This document shows positions 25,701-33,768 of a stretch of DNA of 64,000 nucleotides, piece after piece. Under the pieces are notes generated by a model that saw only the letters and a list, made by a program, of their open reading frames with translations, was not told the origin of the DNA and made no database searches. The stretch spans positions 195,442-259,441 of the forward strand of contig NZ_LMMP01000034.1 in the NCBI RefSeq assembly GCF_001422815.1, given 5' to 3'. Each line of letters opens with the position of its first letter. Position 1 is the stretch's first letter. The DNA comes from Methylobacterium sp. Leaf91 (GTDB taxonomy: Bacteria; Pseudomonadota; Alphaproteobacteria; Rhizobiales; Beijerinckiaceae). Made by a program: the position numbers and the translations under genes.

Positions 25701-25830
25701 CGAAGGGCGGGTCTTCCTCGCGGCCGAGCTTCTCGTAGGCGAGGAAGCCCGCCAGCATCGAGATGAGCATCAGGAACCAGACGAAGGAGCGATGCTCGAG
25801 CGCCCATTCGGACAGGTTGAAGTTCTTCAC
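22732..25830 (-). CDS. RND efflux transporter permease (HAE1 family)
   Basis: Inner-membrane proton-driven efflux pump of 1032 residues, the usual length, with two repeats of six transmembrane helices and two periplasmic loops. The first helix is followed by FLAYEKLGREEDPPFAIKTMIV, typical of HAE1 permeases; helix 4 carries ISLGLLVDDAMITVEM, containing the paired aspartates of the proton relay. The start is GTG. It lies 38 bases after two adaptor genes on the same strand and is opposite a TetR gene; no outer-membrane channel gene is present, so a channel encoded elsewhere is presumed. Substrate unknown. Confidence 0.92.
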   Translation of the reverse strand: MKNFNLSEWALEHRSFVWFLMLISMLAGFLAYEKLGREEDPPFAIKTMIVQARWPGATISDTLDQVTERIEKELQQIDAVDFSRSYTTPGQTTVFVQLRETTPPKTIPGIFYQVRKRIGDIGSTFPQGIQGPFFNDEFGDVFGNVYAFTADGVSMRQLRDYVERVRADLKKVNNAGKMQLLGAQDEAIYLDFSTRKLAGLGVDQAAVIATLQAQNAIAPSGVIQAGPERVSVRVGGQFVSEDSLRTINLRVNDRFFRLSDVAEISRGFTDPPTALFRFNGQPAIGLAIAMQPSGNLLTFGHDLKARMKKLEGELPYGVGIHLVSDQPKIVEEAVGGFTKALIEAVVIVLGVSFISLGWRAGLVVSFSIPLVLAVVFVVMQVMGVTLQRISLGALIISLGLLVDDAMITVEMMVARLEVGDTLKKAATFAYTSTAFPMLTGTLVTVAGFLPIGFNGSAAGEYTYSLFVVIAASLLISWVVAVLFAPLIGVKLLPKTIKKHHDKPSFLLRTFRAMLLPAMRFRWITVAFCVGLLGLSLYGIQFVQQQFFPASDRPEILVDMTLPQNASIAETKAQMDRFEATMKGDPDILRWSSYVGQGAVRFYLPLDQQLGNAFFGQIIVVTSSLEARDKMIQKFEALAAKEFVGTDVFVHSLDLGPPVGRPIQYRLSGPDLQKVRGLALQLSNIVASNPNVGLPNLDWNEPGKVLKVEIIQDKARQLGVTSEDIAGLLNGIVGGRAITQVRDSIYLVDVIGRAQAVERNSVETLQSLQVPLSNGSVVPLLAFATVSYELEQPIVWRRDRLPTITVRAAIVNDTQAPTIVNALDPAIKAFEKTLPDGYTLAVGGAVEESAKGSGPIAAVAPVMLLAMAMFLMIQLQSFQKLFLVASVAPLGLIGVVAILLPFGKPLGFVAILGVLALIGIIIRNSVILVMQIDEYDREGYAPWDAVVEATCHRMRPILLTAGAASLALIPIAREVFWGPMAYAMIGGIIAATFLTLFFLPALYVGWYRIKAPKGDRPEGGASTAPAAPHHAGA

Positions 25831-25868
25831 GGGGCGGCTCTCGCGTGACGCTGGTCGGATCGGCGCGG

Positions 25869-26954
25869 CTATTGAGATGTGTCGGCGAGGCGGACGCGCT
25901 GGCCTTCACCGAGACTGCGGGCACCGGCGAGCACGACGCGCTCCCCGGGCTTCAGCCCCTCGGTGATGGAGACACGCTCGCCGTTCCTGTCCGCGACGGT
26001 GACGTCGCGGCGGGACACGGCATCCCCGGCCTCGTTGACGATCCAGACCGCGCTTCGCCCGTCGGCCTCGAAGACGGCGGTCGCCGGCAACTGGAAACGC
26101 GGCGCCATGTGGCGTGACAGTCCGACCGTGATGGTGGAGCCGAGGCGGAACGCGTCCGGTGGCTTGAGCAGGGTCATCCTGATGCGGCGGGTGCGGGTCT
26201 TCTGGTCGGCGAAGGGCGAGACCTCGCGGACTTTGCCCGTGGCCGTCACGTCGGGCGCGCTCTGGAGCGCCACGGTGAAGACCGCATCCTTCGGCATGGC
26301 TCCGACCAGATCCTCGGGGATGTCGACCACGGCCTCGCGTTCTTCGGGACGCGCCAGGGTCGCCACCGCCTGTCCCGCGGAGAGCACCTGTCCCACCTCT
26401 GCGCTACGGACGGTGACGACGCCGTCGAAATCCGCATGCAGCTCGGTATAGCCCATCTGGTCGCGGGCTTTCTGCAGGTTCGCCTGGGCCTGGGCGAGAC
26501 GGGCCTGTGCCGTGTCCCGGCTCGCCACGGCGCTGTCGAGCCGGGCCTGGGTGACGTTGCCGTTGGCGATGAGCCGCCTCTGCCGCGCCTCGGTGGCGAT
26601 GGCGTTCTCCGCCTGCGCCGTGGCATCGGCGAGTTCCGCCTCCGCCCGCGTCAGGGCGAAGCGCGTGACGACGGGATCGAGGGCGGCGATGCGCTGGCCC
26701 TTCTTCACCACATCCCCCACGGTCACGTCGCGGGCGATGACCCGGCCCGCGATCTGGAATCCGATCTCGGACTGGTAGCGGGGGGCCACGAAGCCCGCGA
26801 ACGGCCCGAATACGATGGTGTCGATGGGCTTGGCCACGGTGTAAAGGACGGGCCGCACCGGAGGCGGGCCAGCATTCTCCTCCTCACCATGGCAGGCGCC
26901 GAGGGTGGATACGGCCGCTGCGATCAGCGCCAGGCGTAAGCCGGAATGGATCAT
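25869..26954 (-). CDS. RND efflux periplasmic adaptor lipoprotein
   Basis: Membrane-fusion protein of 361 residues with a lipoprotein signal (IAAAVSTLGAC, Cys21 for lipidation). It contains the lipoyl-like half motif EIGFQIAGRVIARDVTVGDVVKKGQ, a coiled-coil hairpin of alanine/glutamine-rich heptads (about 105-165), the second lipoyl half FDGVVTVRSAEVGQVLSAGQ, and beta-barrel and membrane-proximal domains. The ATG at 26954 overlaps the stop of the other adaptor as ATGA. Two adaptors in tandem may form a mixed hexamer around one pump. Confidence 0.9.
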   Translation of the reverse strand: MIHSGLRLALIAAAVSTLGACHGEEENAGPPPVRPVLYTVAKPIDTIVFGPFAGFVAPRYQSEIGFQIAGRVIARDVTVGDVVKKGQRIAALDPVVTRFALTRAEAELADATAQAENAIATEARQRRLIANGNVTQARLDSAVASRDTAQARLAQAQANLQKARDQMGYTELHADFDGVVTVRSAEVGQVLSAGQAVATLARPEEREAVVDIPEDLVGAMPKDAVFTVALQSAPDVTATGKVREVSPFADQKTRTRRIRMTLLKPPDAFRLGSTITVGLSRHMAPRFQLPATAVFEADGRSAVWIVNEAGDAVSRRDVTVADRNGERVSITEGLKPGERVVLAGARSLGEGQRVRLADTSQ

Positions 26955-28087
26955 CGGCCGATCTCCTCGGCAACAGAGACGGTCTGGCCCGGGCGGAGGA
27001 ATTGAATACCGGCGATGACCACCTCCTCGCCCGGCTCGACACCGCCGGACAGGGCGATGGTGTTGGGCGAGTAGCGGTCGATGGTCACGTTGCGCGGCGC
27101 GACCTTGCCGCTGGCCGGATCGCGGACCCACACGGCCGGTGCGTTCTCCCAGCGGTAGAGCGAGGACCAGGGCAGGACGATGGCCGTCTGCGGCCGGAAC
27201 TTGCCGGTGCCGACGACGATGGCCCCAAGGGTCATGGCAGCGGGCGTGTCCTTCAGCCCGACCTTGACCCTGACGGTGCCGGAGGCGGCATCGACACTCG
27301 GGGAAATTTCCCGCACCGTGCCGACGGTCCGCACCTTCGGGTCCGCCTGGAGGGTGACGTCGATCGGCTTGCTCTCGGGCGGGGTCGCGAGAACCGCCTC
27401 GAACACGTTGAACACCGCGTCGCGCGGCCCGTCCTCCGCCATGGTGAGAACGGTCTGGCCCGCCTGGACCACTTGCCCCACCTCGAAGCTGCGGCTCAGG
27501 ACGATGCCGTCCACGCCCGATTTCAGATCGGTGTAGGAGAACTGTTCCTGGGCCGTGCCCAGTGCCGCCTTGGCGGACTCGACCGAGGCCTGGGTCGTGC
27601 GGAGTTGCTGCTCGGCATCGTCATAGCTCGGGCGCGTGGTGTAACCGCTGGAGAGCAGCATCTCCTGGCGCTTGAAATTGACCTTTGCCTGGGTCAGCAG
27701 CGCCTCGGCGGAGGTCAGCGCGGCCTGCGCGTTGTTGAGGTTGGCGCGCTGCTCCTGCGGATCGAGCTTGGCCAGGACCTGATCGGCGGTGACGTGATCG
27801 CCGACCTCCACCAGTCGCGTGGCGATCTTGCCGTTGTTGCGGAACGCCACGTTGACCTGCGACTGGGCCTGGATGTCGCCCGTGAAGACGAGATCGGCCG
27901 AGATGGTGCTGCGCTCGGCCTTCGCCGTCCGGACGATGGCGAGGCTCTGCTTGGCCGCGCCGGCAGCGGAGACGTCCTCTGCCTCCTTGGCAGAAGCCGG
28001 AAGCGAGGCCGAGACCGCAAGGCCGAGGAGGGTGACCGCCCCCGCGCCACGGATTCGTCGAATGGACTTGGTCAGACCAGACACCAC
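26951..28087 (-). CDS. RND efflux periplasmic adaptor
   Basis: Second membrane-fusion protein, 378 residues, with a Sec-type signal peptide (GAVTLLGLAVSASLPASAKE) rather than a lipobox. Domain order is the same: VNVAFRNNGKIATRLVEVGDHVTADQ, a coiled-coil hairpin (about 115-180), then LKSGVDGIVLSRSFEVGQVVQAGQ and the C-terminal barrel. The start is one of two tandem GTG codons at 28082-28087. It is the first gene of the adaptor-adaptor-pump operon, divergent from the TetR gene across an 85-base gap that must carry both promoters. Confidence 0.9.
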   Translation of the reverse strand: MVSGLTKSIRRIRGAGAVTLLGLAVSASLPASAKEAEDVSAAGAAKQSLAIVRTAKAERSTISADLVFTGDIQAQSQVNVAFRNNGKIATRLVEVGDHVTADQVLAKLDPQEQRANLNNAQAALTSAEALLTQAKVNFKRQEMLLSSGYTTRPSYDDAEQQLRTTQASVESAKAALGTAQEQFSYTDLKSGVDGIVLSRSFEVGQVVQAGQTVLTMAEDGPRDAVFNVFEAVLATPPESKPIDVTLQADPKVRTVGTVREISPSVDAASGTVRVKVGLKDTPAAMTLGAIVVGTGKFRPQTAIVLPWSSLYRWENAPAVWVRDPASGKVAPRNVTIDRYSPNTIALSGGVEPGEEVVIAGIQFLRPGQTVSVAEEIGR

Positions 28088-28141
28088 GACCCCATTCCGG
28101 ATAAGCTCTATCGAACCGCTTCTCTATCGGGTATCTTACCG

Positions 28142-28155
28142 ACCGTCCAGACGGT
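28142..28155. promoter_or_regulatory. Candidate TetR operator between efflux operon and tetR
   Basis: Inverted repeat ACCGTC-CA-GACGGT lies 17 bases before the tetR ATG in the short divergent gap. Position and symmetry fit an operator for the adjacent TetR repressor controlling both directions. No binding data are implied. Confidence 0.45.
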
Positions 28156-28172
28156 TTCTAAAAGGCAATGAC

Positions 28173-28766
28173 ATGGCAAAGCCGCGCACACGGCGCGAGG
28201 ACCGGGCGAGCATCATCCTCGATGCGGCCGAGAGCCTGATCCGTCGTGCGGGTACGCGCACCTTGACGATCGACGCGGTCGCGGCGGAGGCGGGCCTGAG
28301 CAAGGGCGGGGTCCTCCACCACTTCTCCTCGAAGGAAGCGCTCATCACGGCCATGGCCGAGCGCAAGCTGAAGGAGGTCAAGGAGGGCATTGCCCGGCTC
28401 GAAGCGGAGCAGGTTCCGGGTCCCTCGGCCCTCCCCCTCGCGCTGATCGCCCATGCGAGGCAGGTCTACGCTGAGGAAGAGGGCTTCCCGCGGGCCTTCC
28501 TGCTGGCCTCCGCAGAGAATCCAGAGGCATTCGCTGGCTTCAACGCGTTCCTCCGCGAACGGCTCGCCGGCCTCGAGAAGATCGAGACCTGTCCGGGGAT
28601 CGGCGCAGCCTTGGTGTTCTCGACATTGGGGTTGCTGATCACCCGGACGCTGGGCTTCCACTCCATGGAGGGCGCGCAGCTCGAGCGGCTCTTCGACGGC
28701 CTCGAAAAGGTGGCGCGCTGCGTGACCGAGGGCGAGATCCCGCCGGATGCGTGCGGGACGCCCTGA
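28173..28766 (+). CDS. TetR/AcrR family transcriptional regulator
   Basis: Protein of 197 residues. The N-terminal helix-turn-helix is canonical: ASIILDAAESLIRRAGTRTLTIDAVAAEAGLSKGGVLHHFSSKEALI, with the GGVLHHF recognition helix. The C-terminal ligand domain is poorly conserved, as usual. It is divergent from the RND operon and presumably represses it until a pump substrate binds. I chose the ATG at 28173 because it gives the standard length N-terminal to the HTH. Confidence 0.9.
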   Translation: MAKPRTRREDRASIILDAAESLIRRAGTRTLTIDAVAAEAGLSKGGVLHHFSSKEALITAMAERKLKEVKEGIARLEAEQVPGPSALPLALIAHARQVYAEEEGFPRAFLLASAENPEAFAGFNAFLRERLAGLEKIETCPGIGAALVFSTLGLLITRTLGFHSMEGAQLERLFDGLEKVARCVTEGEIPPDACGTP

Positions 28767-28772
28767 GCGGCT

Positions 28773-29672
28773 TCACGCGAGGGCGGCCATGGCCTGGAAG
28801 ACGAGGGCGTGGCGGGCGGCCAAGGCGTCGATATCGGTGGCATAGCCGCCGCCGATCACAGCCACGAGGGGAATGCGACGTCTGCGCGCCTCTCCGATGA
28901 CGTAGCGATCCCGTGCGGCGAGGCCCGCATCGGTGAGGGCCAATCGCCCGAGCCGGTCGTCCATGTGCGGATCGACCCCGGCATTGTAGAACACGATGTC
29001 CGGCGAGAGGCCGTCGAGCAGGCCCGGCAGATGCGCCGCCAGAACGGCCGCGTAGGCCGCGTCGTCGACGCCATCGACCAAGCCCAGATCGAGGTCGCCG
29101 GGGATCTTGCGCGTCGGGTAGTTCTTCTCCGCATGGACCGAGAACGTGAACAGGTCCGGCGAGCTAGCGAGGCAATCGGCGGTGCCGTCACCCTGATGCA
29201 CGTCGCAATCGACCACCAGCGCCCGGCGGATCGCGCCCTCGTCCTGAAGCGCCAGGGCGGCGACGGCGACGTCGTTGAACACGCAGAAACCCGCGCCGGT
29301 CTCCCGCCGCGCATGGTGGCTTCCGCCGGCGGCGCTGCCTGCGAGGCCATGCTCCAGCGCGAGCCGCGCCGCCGCGAGGGTGCCGCCGGCCGAGGCACAC
29401 GAGCGGGCCACGACGCTATCATCCACCGGAAGGCCGATCTCGCGCTCGATTTCCCGCGAGACCGAGCAGGACAGGACGGCATCGACGTAATCCGATCGAT
29501 GCGCGCGCTTCAGCATGTCCGCGTCGGCCGGCTCCGGTCTGACGAAACCGGCGGGGGCGAGGCCGAGCGCCGCGAGCGTTTCGGCGAGACGGCCATATTT
29601 CCGCATCGGAAAGCGATGCCCCTCCGGCAGGACGGCCTGATAGGCAGGGTGGACGACGATGGGCGGGGTCAT
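28773..29672 (-). CDS. Histone-deacetylase-like amidohydrolase
   Basis: Zinc-dependent deacetylase-fold protein of 299 residues of the arginase/HDAC superfamily. Active-site blocks are GGSHHARRETGAGFCVFND (paired histidines and the following Phe), VVDCDVHQGDGTA (zinc-binding Asp and His) and NAGVDPHMDDRLG (third ligand Asp). Bacterial members act on acetylated small molecules, polyamines or unknown amides. The gene ends six bases from the TetR stop in convergent orientation; the following GT21 gene is divergent from it. Substrate unknown. Confidence 0.88.
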   Translation of the reverse strand: MTPPIVVHPAYQAVLPEGHRFPMRKYGRLAETLAALGLAPAGFVRPEPADADMLKRAHRSDYVDAVLSCSVSREIEREIGLPVDDSVVARSCASAGGTLAAARLALEHGLAGSAAGGSHHARRETGAGFCVFNDVAVAALALQDEGAIRRALVVDCDVHQGDGTADCLASSPDLFTFSVHAEKNYPTRKIPGDLDLGLVDGVDDAAYAAVLAAHLPGLLDGLSPDIVFYNAGVDPHMDDRLGRLALTDAGLAARDRYVIGEARRRRIPLVAVIGGGYATDIDALAARHALVFQAMAALA

Positions 29673-29868
29673 GCCGGATCGAACCGGCCGGGCCGAACGG
29701 CAGTTCCGCGAATGGCCACGGGTCTCGTCTCGCTCACGCCCTGGCCTTCCCTCTGAGGGGCGGCAGATCGGGGCCGCGCCGCTGTCATACGACTGAAATA
29801 GCCCGTCTGTTACGGCCTTGGGCAGGGGCTGGTTCCGTCAGGTGGCGGAGGCCCGGAGGGAGCGCGGC

Positions 29869-31029
29869 ATGTTCGGCAGTATCGAGACCGGCGCGATCGT
29901 CGCGCTCTCGCTCTGTGCCGCACTGACCTCGGTCAATCTCCTCAGCATCGCCATCGCCGCATGGCGCATTGGCCGGAATCGCGGGACCCCGAGCTTTCCC
30001 AGCGCCGCGCCCATTTCCCTCGTTCGCCCGGTCTGCGGCCTCGAAGCGTTCAGCGAGGAGATGCTCGAGCGCGGCTTCCATCTCGACCACCCGGATTACG
30101 AGCTGATCTTCTGCGTCGCCGACGGCCGGGATCCCATCGTCCCGCTCCTGCACCGCCTGATGGCGGCCCATCCCACGGTGCCGGCGCGGCTCATCGTCGG
30201 CGACGAGCGGATCAGCGACAATCCCAAACTCAACAATTGCGTGCGGGGCTGGGAGGCGGCCCGGCACGAATGGGTGGTGCTGGCCGATTCCAACGTTCTG
30301 ATGCCGCCGGACTACCTGCAGCGGCTGCGGGCCTCGTGGCGGCCCGATACGGGTCTCGTCTGCTCCACGCCCATCGGCGCACGGCCGCACGGTTTCTTCG
30401 CCGAACTGGAATGCGCCTTCCTCAATACGCTCCAGGCGCGCTGGCAATATACCGGCGAAAGCCTCGGCCTCGGCTTCGCGCAGGGTAAGAGCATGCTCTG
30501 GCACAAGCCCTTCCTGGACGGGCATGGCGGAATACGTGCGCTCGCCGCCGAGATCGCCGAGGATGCGGCGGCGACGAAGCTCGTTCGCGCGGCCGGCAAG
30601 CGGGTCCACCTCGTGGCCTCGCCCTTCGACCAGCCCCTGGGCACCCGCGCGTTTCGCGAGGTCTGGTCGCGACAGGTCCGCTGGGCGCGTCTGCGCCGGG
30701 TCACCTTCCCGCACTTCTTCGCGCCCGAGATCGGCTCCGGCACGGTGCTGCCCTTCGCGGTCGCGGCCCTGTGCGTTCCCAGCGTTCCAGTTCTGGCCGG
30801 CGTCATCGTCATGGCGATGCTCTGGTACGGGGCCGAATACGCGCTCGCGGCCCGCTCCGGGTGGCACCGCTCGCCCCGGCTCTTTCTCGCCTTCCTGCTT
30901 CGCGACGCCATCCTCCCCATCATGTGGGTGAGCGCCTGGATGCAGAGCGCCATCGTCTGGCGCGGCAACGCCATGGACATCCGCCCCAAGGAGACGCCGC
31001 GCCTGCGCACCCGCGCCACCGCGGCCTGA
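29869..31029 (+). CDS. GT21 family glycosyltransferase (HpnI or ceramide glucosyltransferase-like)
   Basis: Membrane glycosyltransferase of 386 residues. One N-terminal helix (about 5-30) and C-terminal hydrophobic segments (about 295-370) flank a GT-A domain with PVCGLEAFSEEM, the DADS-equivalent VLADSNVLM, AEDAA as the third aspartate site and the QVRWAR motif (the Q/RxxRW motif of GT21). GT21 includes ceramide glucosyltransferases and HpnI, which adds GlcNAc to bacteriohopanetetrol. Methylobacteria make cyclitol-ether hopanoids, so HpnI is attractive, but no other hpn gene is nearby and the choice is open. A GGAGGG sequence precedes the ATG at 29869. Confidence 0.82.
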   Translation: MFGSIETGAIVALSLCAALTSVNLLSIAIAAWRIGRNRGTPSFPSAAPISLVRPVCGLEAFSEEMLERGFHLDHPDYELIFCVADGRDPIVPLLHRLMAAHPTVPARLIVGDERISDNPKLNNCVRGWEAARHEWVVLADSNVLMPPDYLQRLRASWRPDTGLVCSTPIGARPHGFFAELECAFLNTLQARWQYTGESLGLGFAQGKSMLWHKPFLDGHGGIRALAAEIAEDAAATKLVRAAGKRVHLVASPFDQPLGTRAFREVWSRQVRWARLRRVTFPHFFAPEIGSGTVLPFAVAALCVPSVPVLAGVIVMAMLWYGAEYALAARSGWHRSPRLFLAFLLRDAILPIMWVSAWMQSAIVWRGNAMDIRPKETPRLRTRATAA

Positions 31030-31107
31030 CTGTCGATACGCCAAGCTACGAACCCGGCTTTAAGGCACAGACTTATTCGATACGGCCTCCGGGGTTTTGT
31101 CCCCTCA

Positions 31108-31230
31108 CCGTCATTCCGGGTCCGCGGAGCGAAGCCCGGAATCCAGAGCCTCAACCCGTGCTCGACATGGCAGCCTCGGTGGTTCTGGATTCCGGGCTCG
31201 CCGTCGGCGACCCGGAATGACGGAGGTGTG
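31108..31230. repeat. Dispersed quasi-palindromic intergenic repeat, copy 2
   Basis: Second copy of the element at 16971-17120, lying in the gene-free gap 31030-31373. Outer arms CCGTCATTCCGGG and CCCGGAATGACGG, and inner arms CCCGGAATCCAGA and TCTGGATTCCGGG, make it almost palindromic. Core similarity with copy 1 runs in the same orientation, while the flank GGAGGTGTG at its right end matches in inverted form the CACACCTCC at the left end of copy 1. Confidence 0.8.
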
Positions 31231-31373
31231 CCGACGAATGTCACACCATCGCGCTTTCACCGGAGTTCTGAGCCCTGACCGGGTACGGGCGTCGCACGCC
31301 CTCTTTCTCGTACGGCAAAACTCTTGCTTGGCCATTCCCCGACGGCAGCCTTCGCCGATGACGGGAACCCACC

Positions 31374-32750
31374 ATGCAAAGCGAATCCACCGGCCTGCAT
31401 AAGGGCCTGAACGCGTTCCATCTCTGGGGCATCGCCGTCGGCCTCGTGATCTCGGGCGAGTATTTCGGCTGGAGCTATGGCTGGGCCAGCGCCGGCACGC
31501 TCGGCTTCCTGGTGACCACGACCTTCATCGCGGCGATGTACGTCGCCTTCATCTTCAGCTTCACCGAACTCACGACGGCCATTCCGCAGGCGGGAGGCCC
31601 CTTCGCCTATAGCCGGCGCGCCTTCGGGCCGATCGGCGGCTGCATCGCGGGCTATGCGACGTTGATCGAATTCGTCTTCGCGCCACCTGCCATTGCGCTG
31701 GCCATCGGCGCCTATCTCAACGTCCAGTTTCCGGGCCTCGACCCGAAACACGCGGCGCTCGGCGCCTACCTGATCTTCATGACGCTCAACATCGTCGGGG
31801 TGCAGATCGCCGCCACGTTCGAGCTGTTCGTGACCATCCTGGCGGTGGGTGAGTTGCTGGTGTTCATGGGCGTCGTCGCCCCCGCCTTCAGCTTCACCAA
31901 TTTCGCCGCCCATGGCTGGGCCGGTGAATCCACATTCAGCCTCGCCGCGATCGGCGGCATGTTCGCGGCCATTCCCTTCGCCATCTGGTTCTTCCTCGCC
32001 ATCGAGGGCGTCGCCATGGCGGCGGAAGAGGCCAAGGATCCCAAGCGCACGATCCCCATCGCCTACATCACCGGCGTGCTGACGCTCACCGTCCTCGCCT
32101 TCGGCGTGATGATTTTCGCCGGTGGCTCGGGCGACTGGCGCACCCTGAGCAACCTCAACGACCCGCTGCCCCAGGCGATGAAGACGGTGGTGGGCGAGTC
32201 GAGCGGCTGGCTGCACATGCTGGTCTGGCTCGGCCTGTTCGGCCTCGTGGCGTCGTTCCACGGCATCATCATGGGCTATTCGCGCCAGATCTTCGCCCTC
32301 GGCCGCGCCGGCTACCTGCCCGGTTTCCTCGCCAAGGTGCACCCCCGCTTCCAGACCCCGCATGTGGCGACCGTGGCCGGCGGCCTCGTCGGCATCGCCG
32401 CCATCTACAGCGACAACCTCATCGAGATCGCGGGCCAGTCCCTCACCGCGAGCATCGTGACCATGGCGGTGTTCGGCGCGCTGGTGATGTACGGCATGAG
32501 CATGGCGGCCCTGTTCAAGCTGCGCCGCAGCGAGCCCGACCTCGCACGTCCCTACCGGGCACCGTTCTTCCCCATCGCCCCCGCCTTCGCCCTGGCCATG
32601 GCCGGCATCTGCTTCATCGCTCTGGTCGCCTTCAACCCGGTGATCTTCGCGATCTTCCTGGCCGTGATGGTGGTCGCGGTCGCCGCCTCGCATTTCCTGG
32701 CAAAACCGGTGGCAGCCGCTCCCGCCGCGACGCTCGATCCGGCTATCTGA
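31374..32750 (+). CDS. eat: Ethanolamine permease (APC superfamily)
   Basis: Amino acid-polyamine-organocation transporter of 458 residues with about twelve hydrophobic helices. The N-terminus LNAFHLWGIAVGLVISGEYFGWSYGW and the run PQAGGPFAYSRRAFGPIGG are characteristic of ethanolamine permeases, as is FFLAIEGVAMAAEEAKDPKR. The expected role is uptake of ethanolamine as nitrogen or carbon source. No ethanolamine ammonia-lyase genes are in the window. A GGGAA sequence precedes the ATG. The last residues are a hydrophilic, alanine-rich tail. Confidence 0.85.
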   Translation: MQSESTGLHKGLNAFHLWGIAVGLVISGEYFGWSYGWASAGTLGFLVTTTFIAAMYVAFIFSFTELTTAIPQAGGPFAYSRRAFGPIGGCIAGYATLIEFVFAPPAIALAIGAYLNVQFPGLDPKHAALGAYLIFMTLNIVGVQIAATFELFVTILAVGELLVFMGVVAPAFSFTNFAAHGWAGESTFSLAAIGGMFAAIPFAIWFFLAIEGVAMAAEEAKDPKRTIPIAYITGVLTLTVLAFGVMIFAGGSGDWRTLSNLNDPLPQAMKTVVGESSGWLHMLVWLGLFGLVASFHGIIMGYSRQIFALGRAGYLPGFLAKVHPRFQTPHVATVAGGLVGIAAIYSDNLIEIAGQSLTASIVTMAVFGALVMYGMSMAALFKLRRSEPDLARPYRAPFFPIAPAFALAMAGICFIALVAFNPVIFAIFLAVMVVAVAASHFLAKPVAAAPAATLDPAI

Positions 32751-32796
32751 GGGGCTGAGGCTCGCATCACGCGCGGGGCTTGGCCATAAGGCAGCG

Positions 32797-33495
32797 ATGA
32801 AAATTGGAATCATCGAGGCGGGCGCACCGCCCGCCCGCCTGGCCGAGTCCTACCCGTCCTATGGCCGCATGGTCGAGACACTCCTCGGCGACCCCGCTGA
32901 TGTCACGATCTTTCCGGTGGCGGAGGGACAGTTTCCCACCGCCCCCGAGGCGTTCGACGCGTTCGTGGTGACGGGATCGGCGGCGGGCGTCTATGACGAC
33001 CTGCCCTGGATCGCGCCGCTGAAGAGCTTCCTGCGCGACGTCGACGGGCGCGCCAAGCTCGTCGGGCTCTGCTTCGGTCACCAGATCCTCGCGGCGGCGT
33101 TCGGCGGCACGGTGGAGAAATCGGCGAAGGGATGGGGCATCGGCCTCCACACCTATGACCTGTTCGAACGGGCGGACTGGATGGACGACGCGCGCCGCGT
33201 CTCGGTGCCGGCGATCCATCAGGATCAGGTGATCGTCCCCCCTTCGGGCGCGCGCGTTCTCGGCGGCAACGTCTTCACACCCTACGGCATCCTGTCCTAC
33301 CCGCAACGCCGGGCGATCTCGTTCCAGGTCCATCCGGAATTCGAAACCGATTACGCCACGGCTCTGATTGCCGGGCACCGGCCGACTGAGCCCCACGACG
33401 AAACGTTTCAAGCCGCGGCCATCGCATCGCTGCGCGGCGAGAGCGATGCTCCCCGCGTTGGCGGCTGGATCCGCCGCTTCCTGCAATCGAGGTAG
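32797..33495 (+). CDS. Class I glutamine amidotransferase-like protein
   Basis: Protein of 232 residues with a GATase-1 fold. The nucleophile elbow is GLCFGHQ, and HPEFE supplies the His-Glu of the catalytic triad, so hydrolytic activity is expected. It is a stand-alone domain like YxiD/GuaA-N homologues, with no synthetase partner fused or adjacent. It follows the ethanolamine permease by 46 bases on the same strand, so a role in hydrolysing a gamma-glutamyl compound is conceivable but unproven. Confidence 0.82.
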   Translation: MKIGIIEAGAPPARLAESYPSYGRMVETLLGDPADVTIFPVAEGQFPTAPEAFDAFVVTGSAAGVYDDLPWIAPLKSFLRDVDGRAKLVGLCFGHQILAAAFGGTVEKSAKGWGIGLHTYDLFERADWMDDARRVSVPAIHQDQVIVPPSGARVLGGNVFTPYGILSYPQRRAISFQVHPEFETDYATALIAGHRPTEPHDETFQAAAIASLRGESDAPRVGGWIRRFLQSR

Positions 33496-33538
33496 GGGGT
33501 GCCCAGGGCTGGCTCACAGCCTGCGTTGCCGGGACGAT

Positions 33539-33625
33539 TGGTGCGGGCGGTCGGAATCGAACCGACACTCTGTCACCAGAACCGGATTTTGAGTCCGGCG
33601 CGTCTACCAGTTCCACCACGCCCGC
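33539..33625 (-). tRNA. tRNA-Leu (anticodon CAA), CCA encoded
   Basis: The 87-base minus-strand sequence folds as a class II tRNA. The acceptor arms are GCGGGCG and CGCCCGC, followed by discriminator A and an encoded CCA (33539-33541). The anticodon stem CCGGA/TCCGG encloses CTCAAAA, giving anticodon CAA for codon UUG; a long variable arm and the T-loop GGTTCGATTCC are present. The D-arm is also recognisable. A stand-alone gene between the GATase and YqaA genes. Confidence 0.95.
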
Positions 33626-33768
33626 AACATCCGCCTCATGGCACAGGATCGCGCCGACGGCCAGAGGGGTTTTGCAGCGAGACCGCGCCGCGGTGGTTCC
33701 CGCTCGCAAGTCCGGCCGGGTTGTGCTCAAAGGGCCTCGCGCCCTCCCCTATCGGATAGAAGCTCTTC

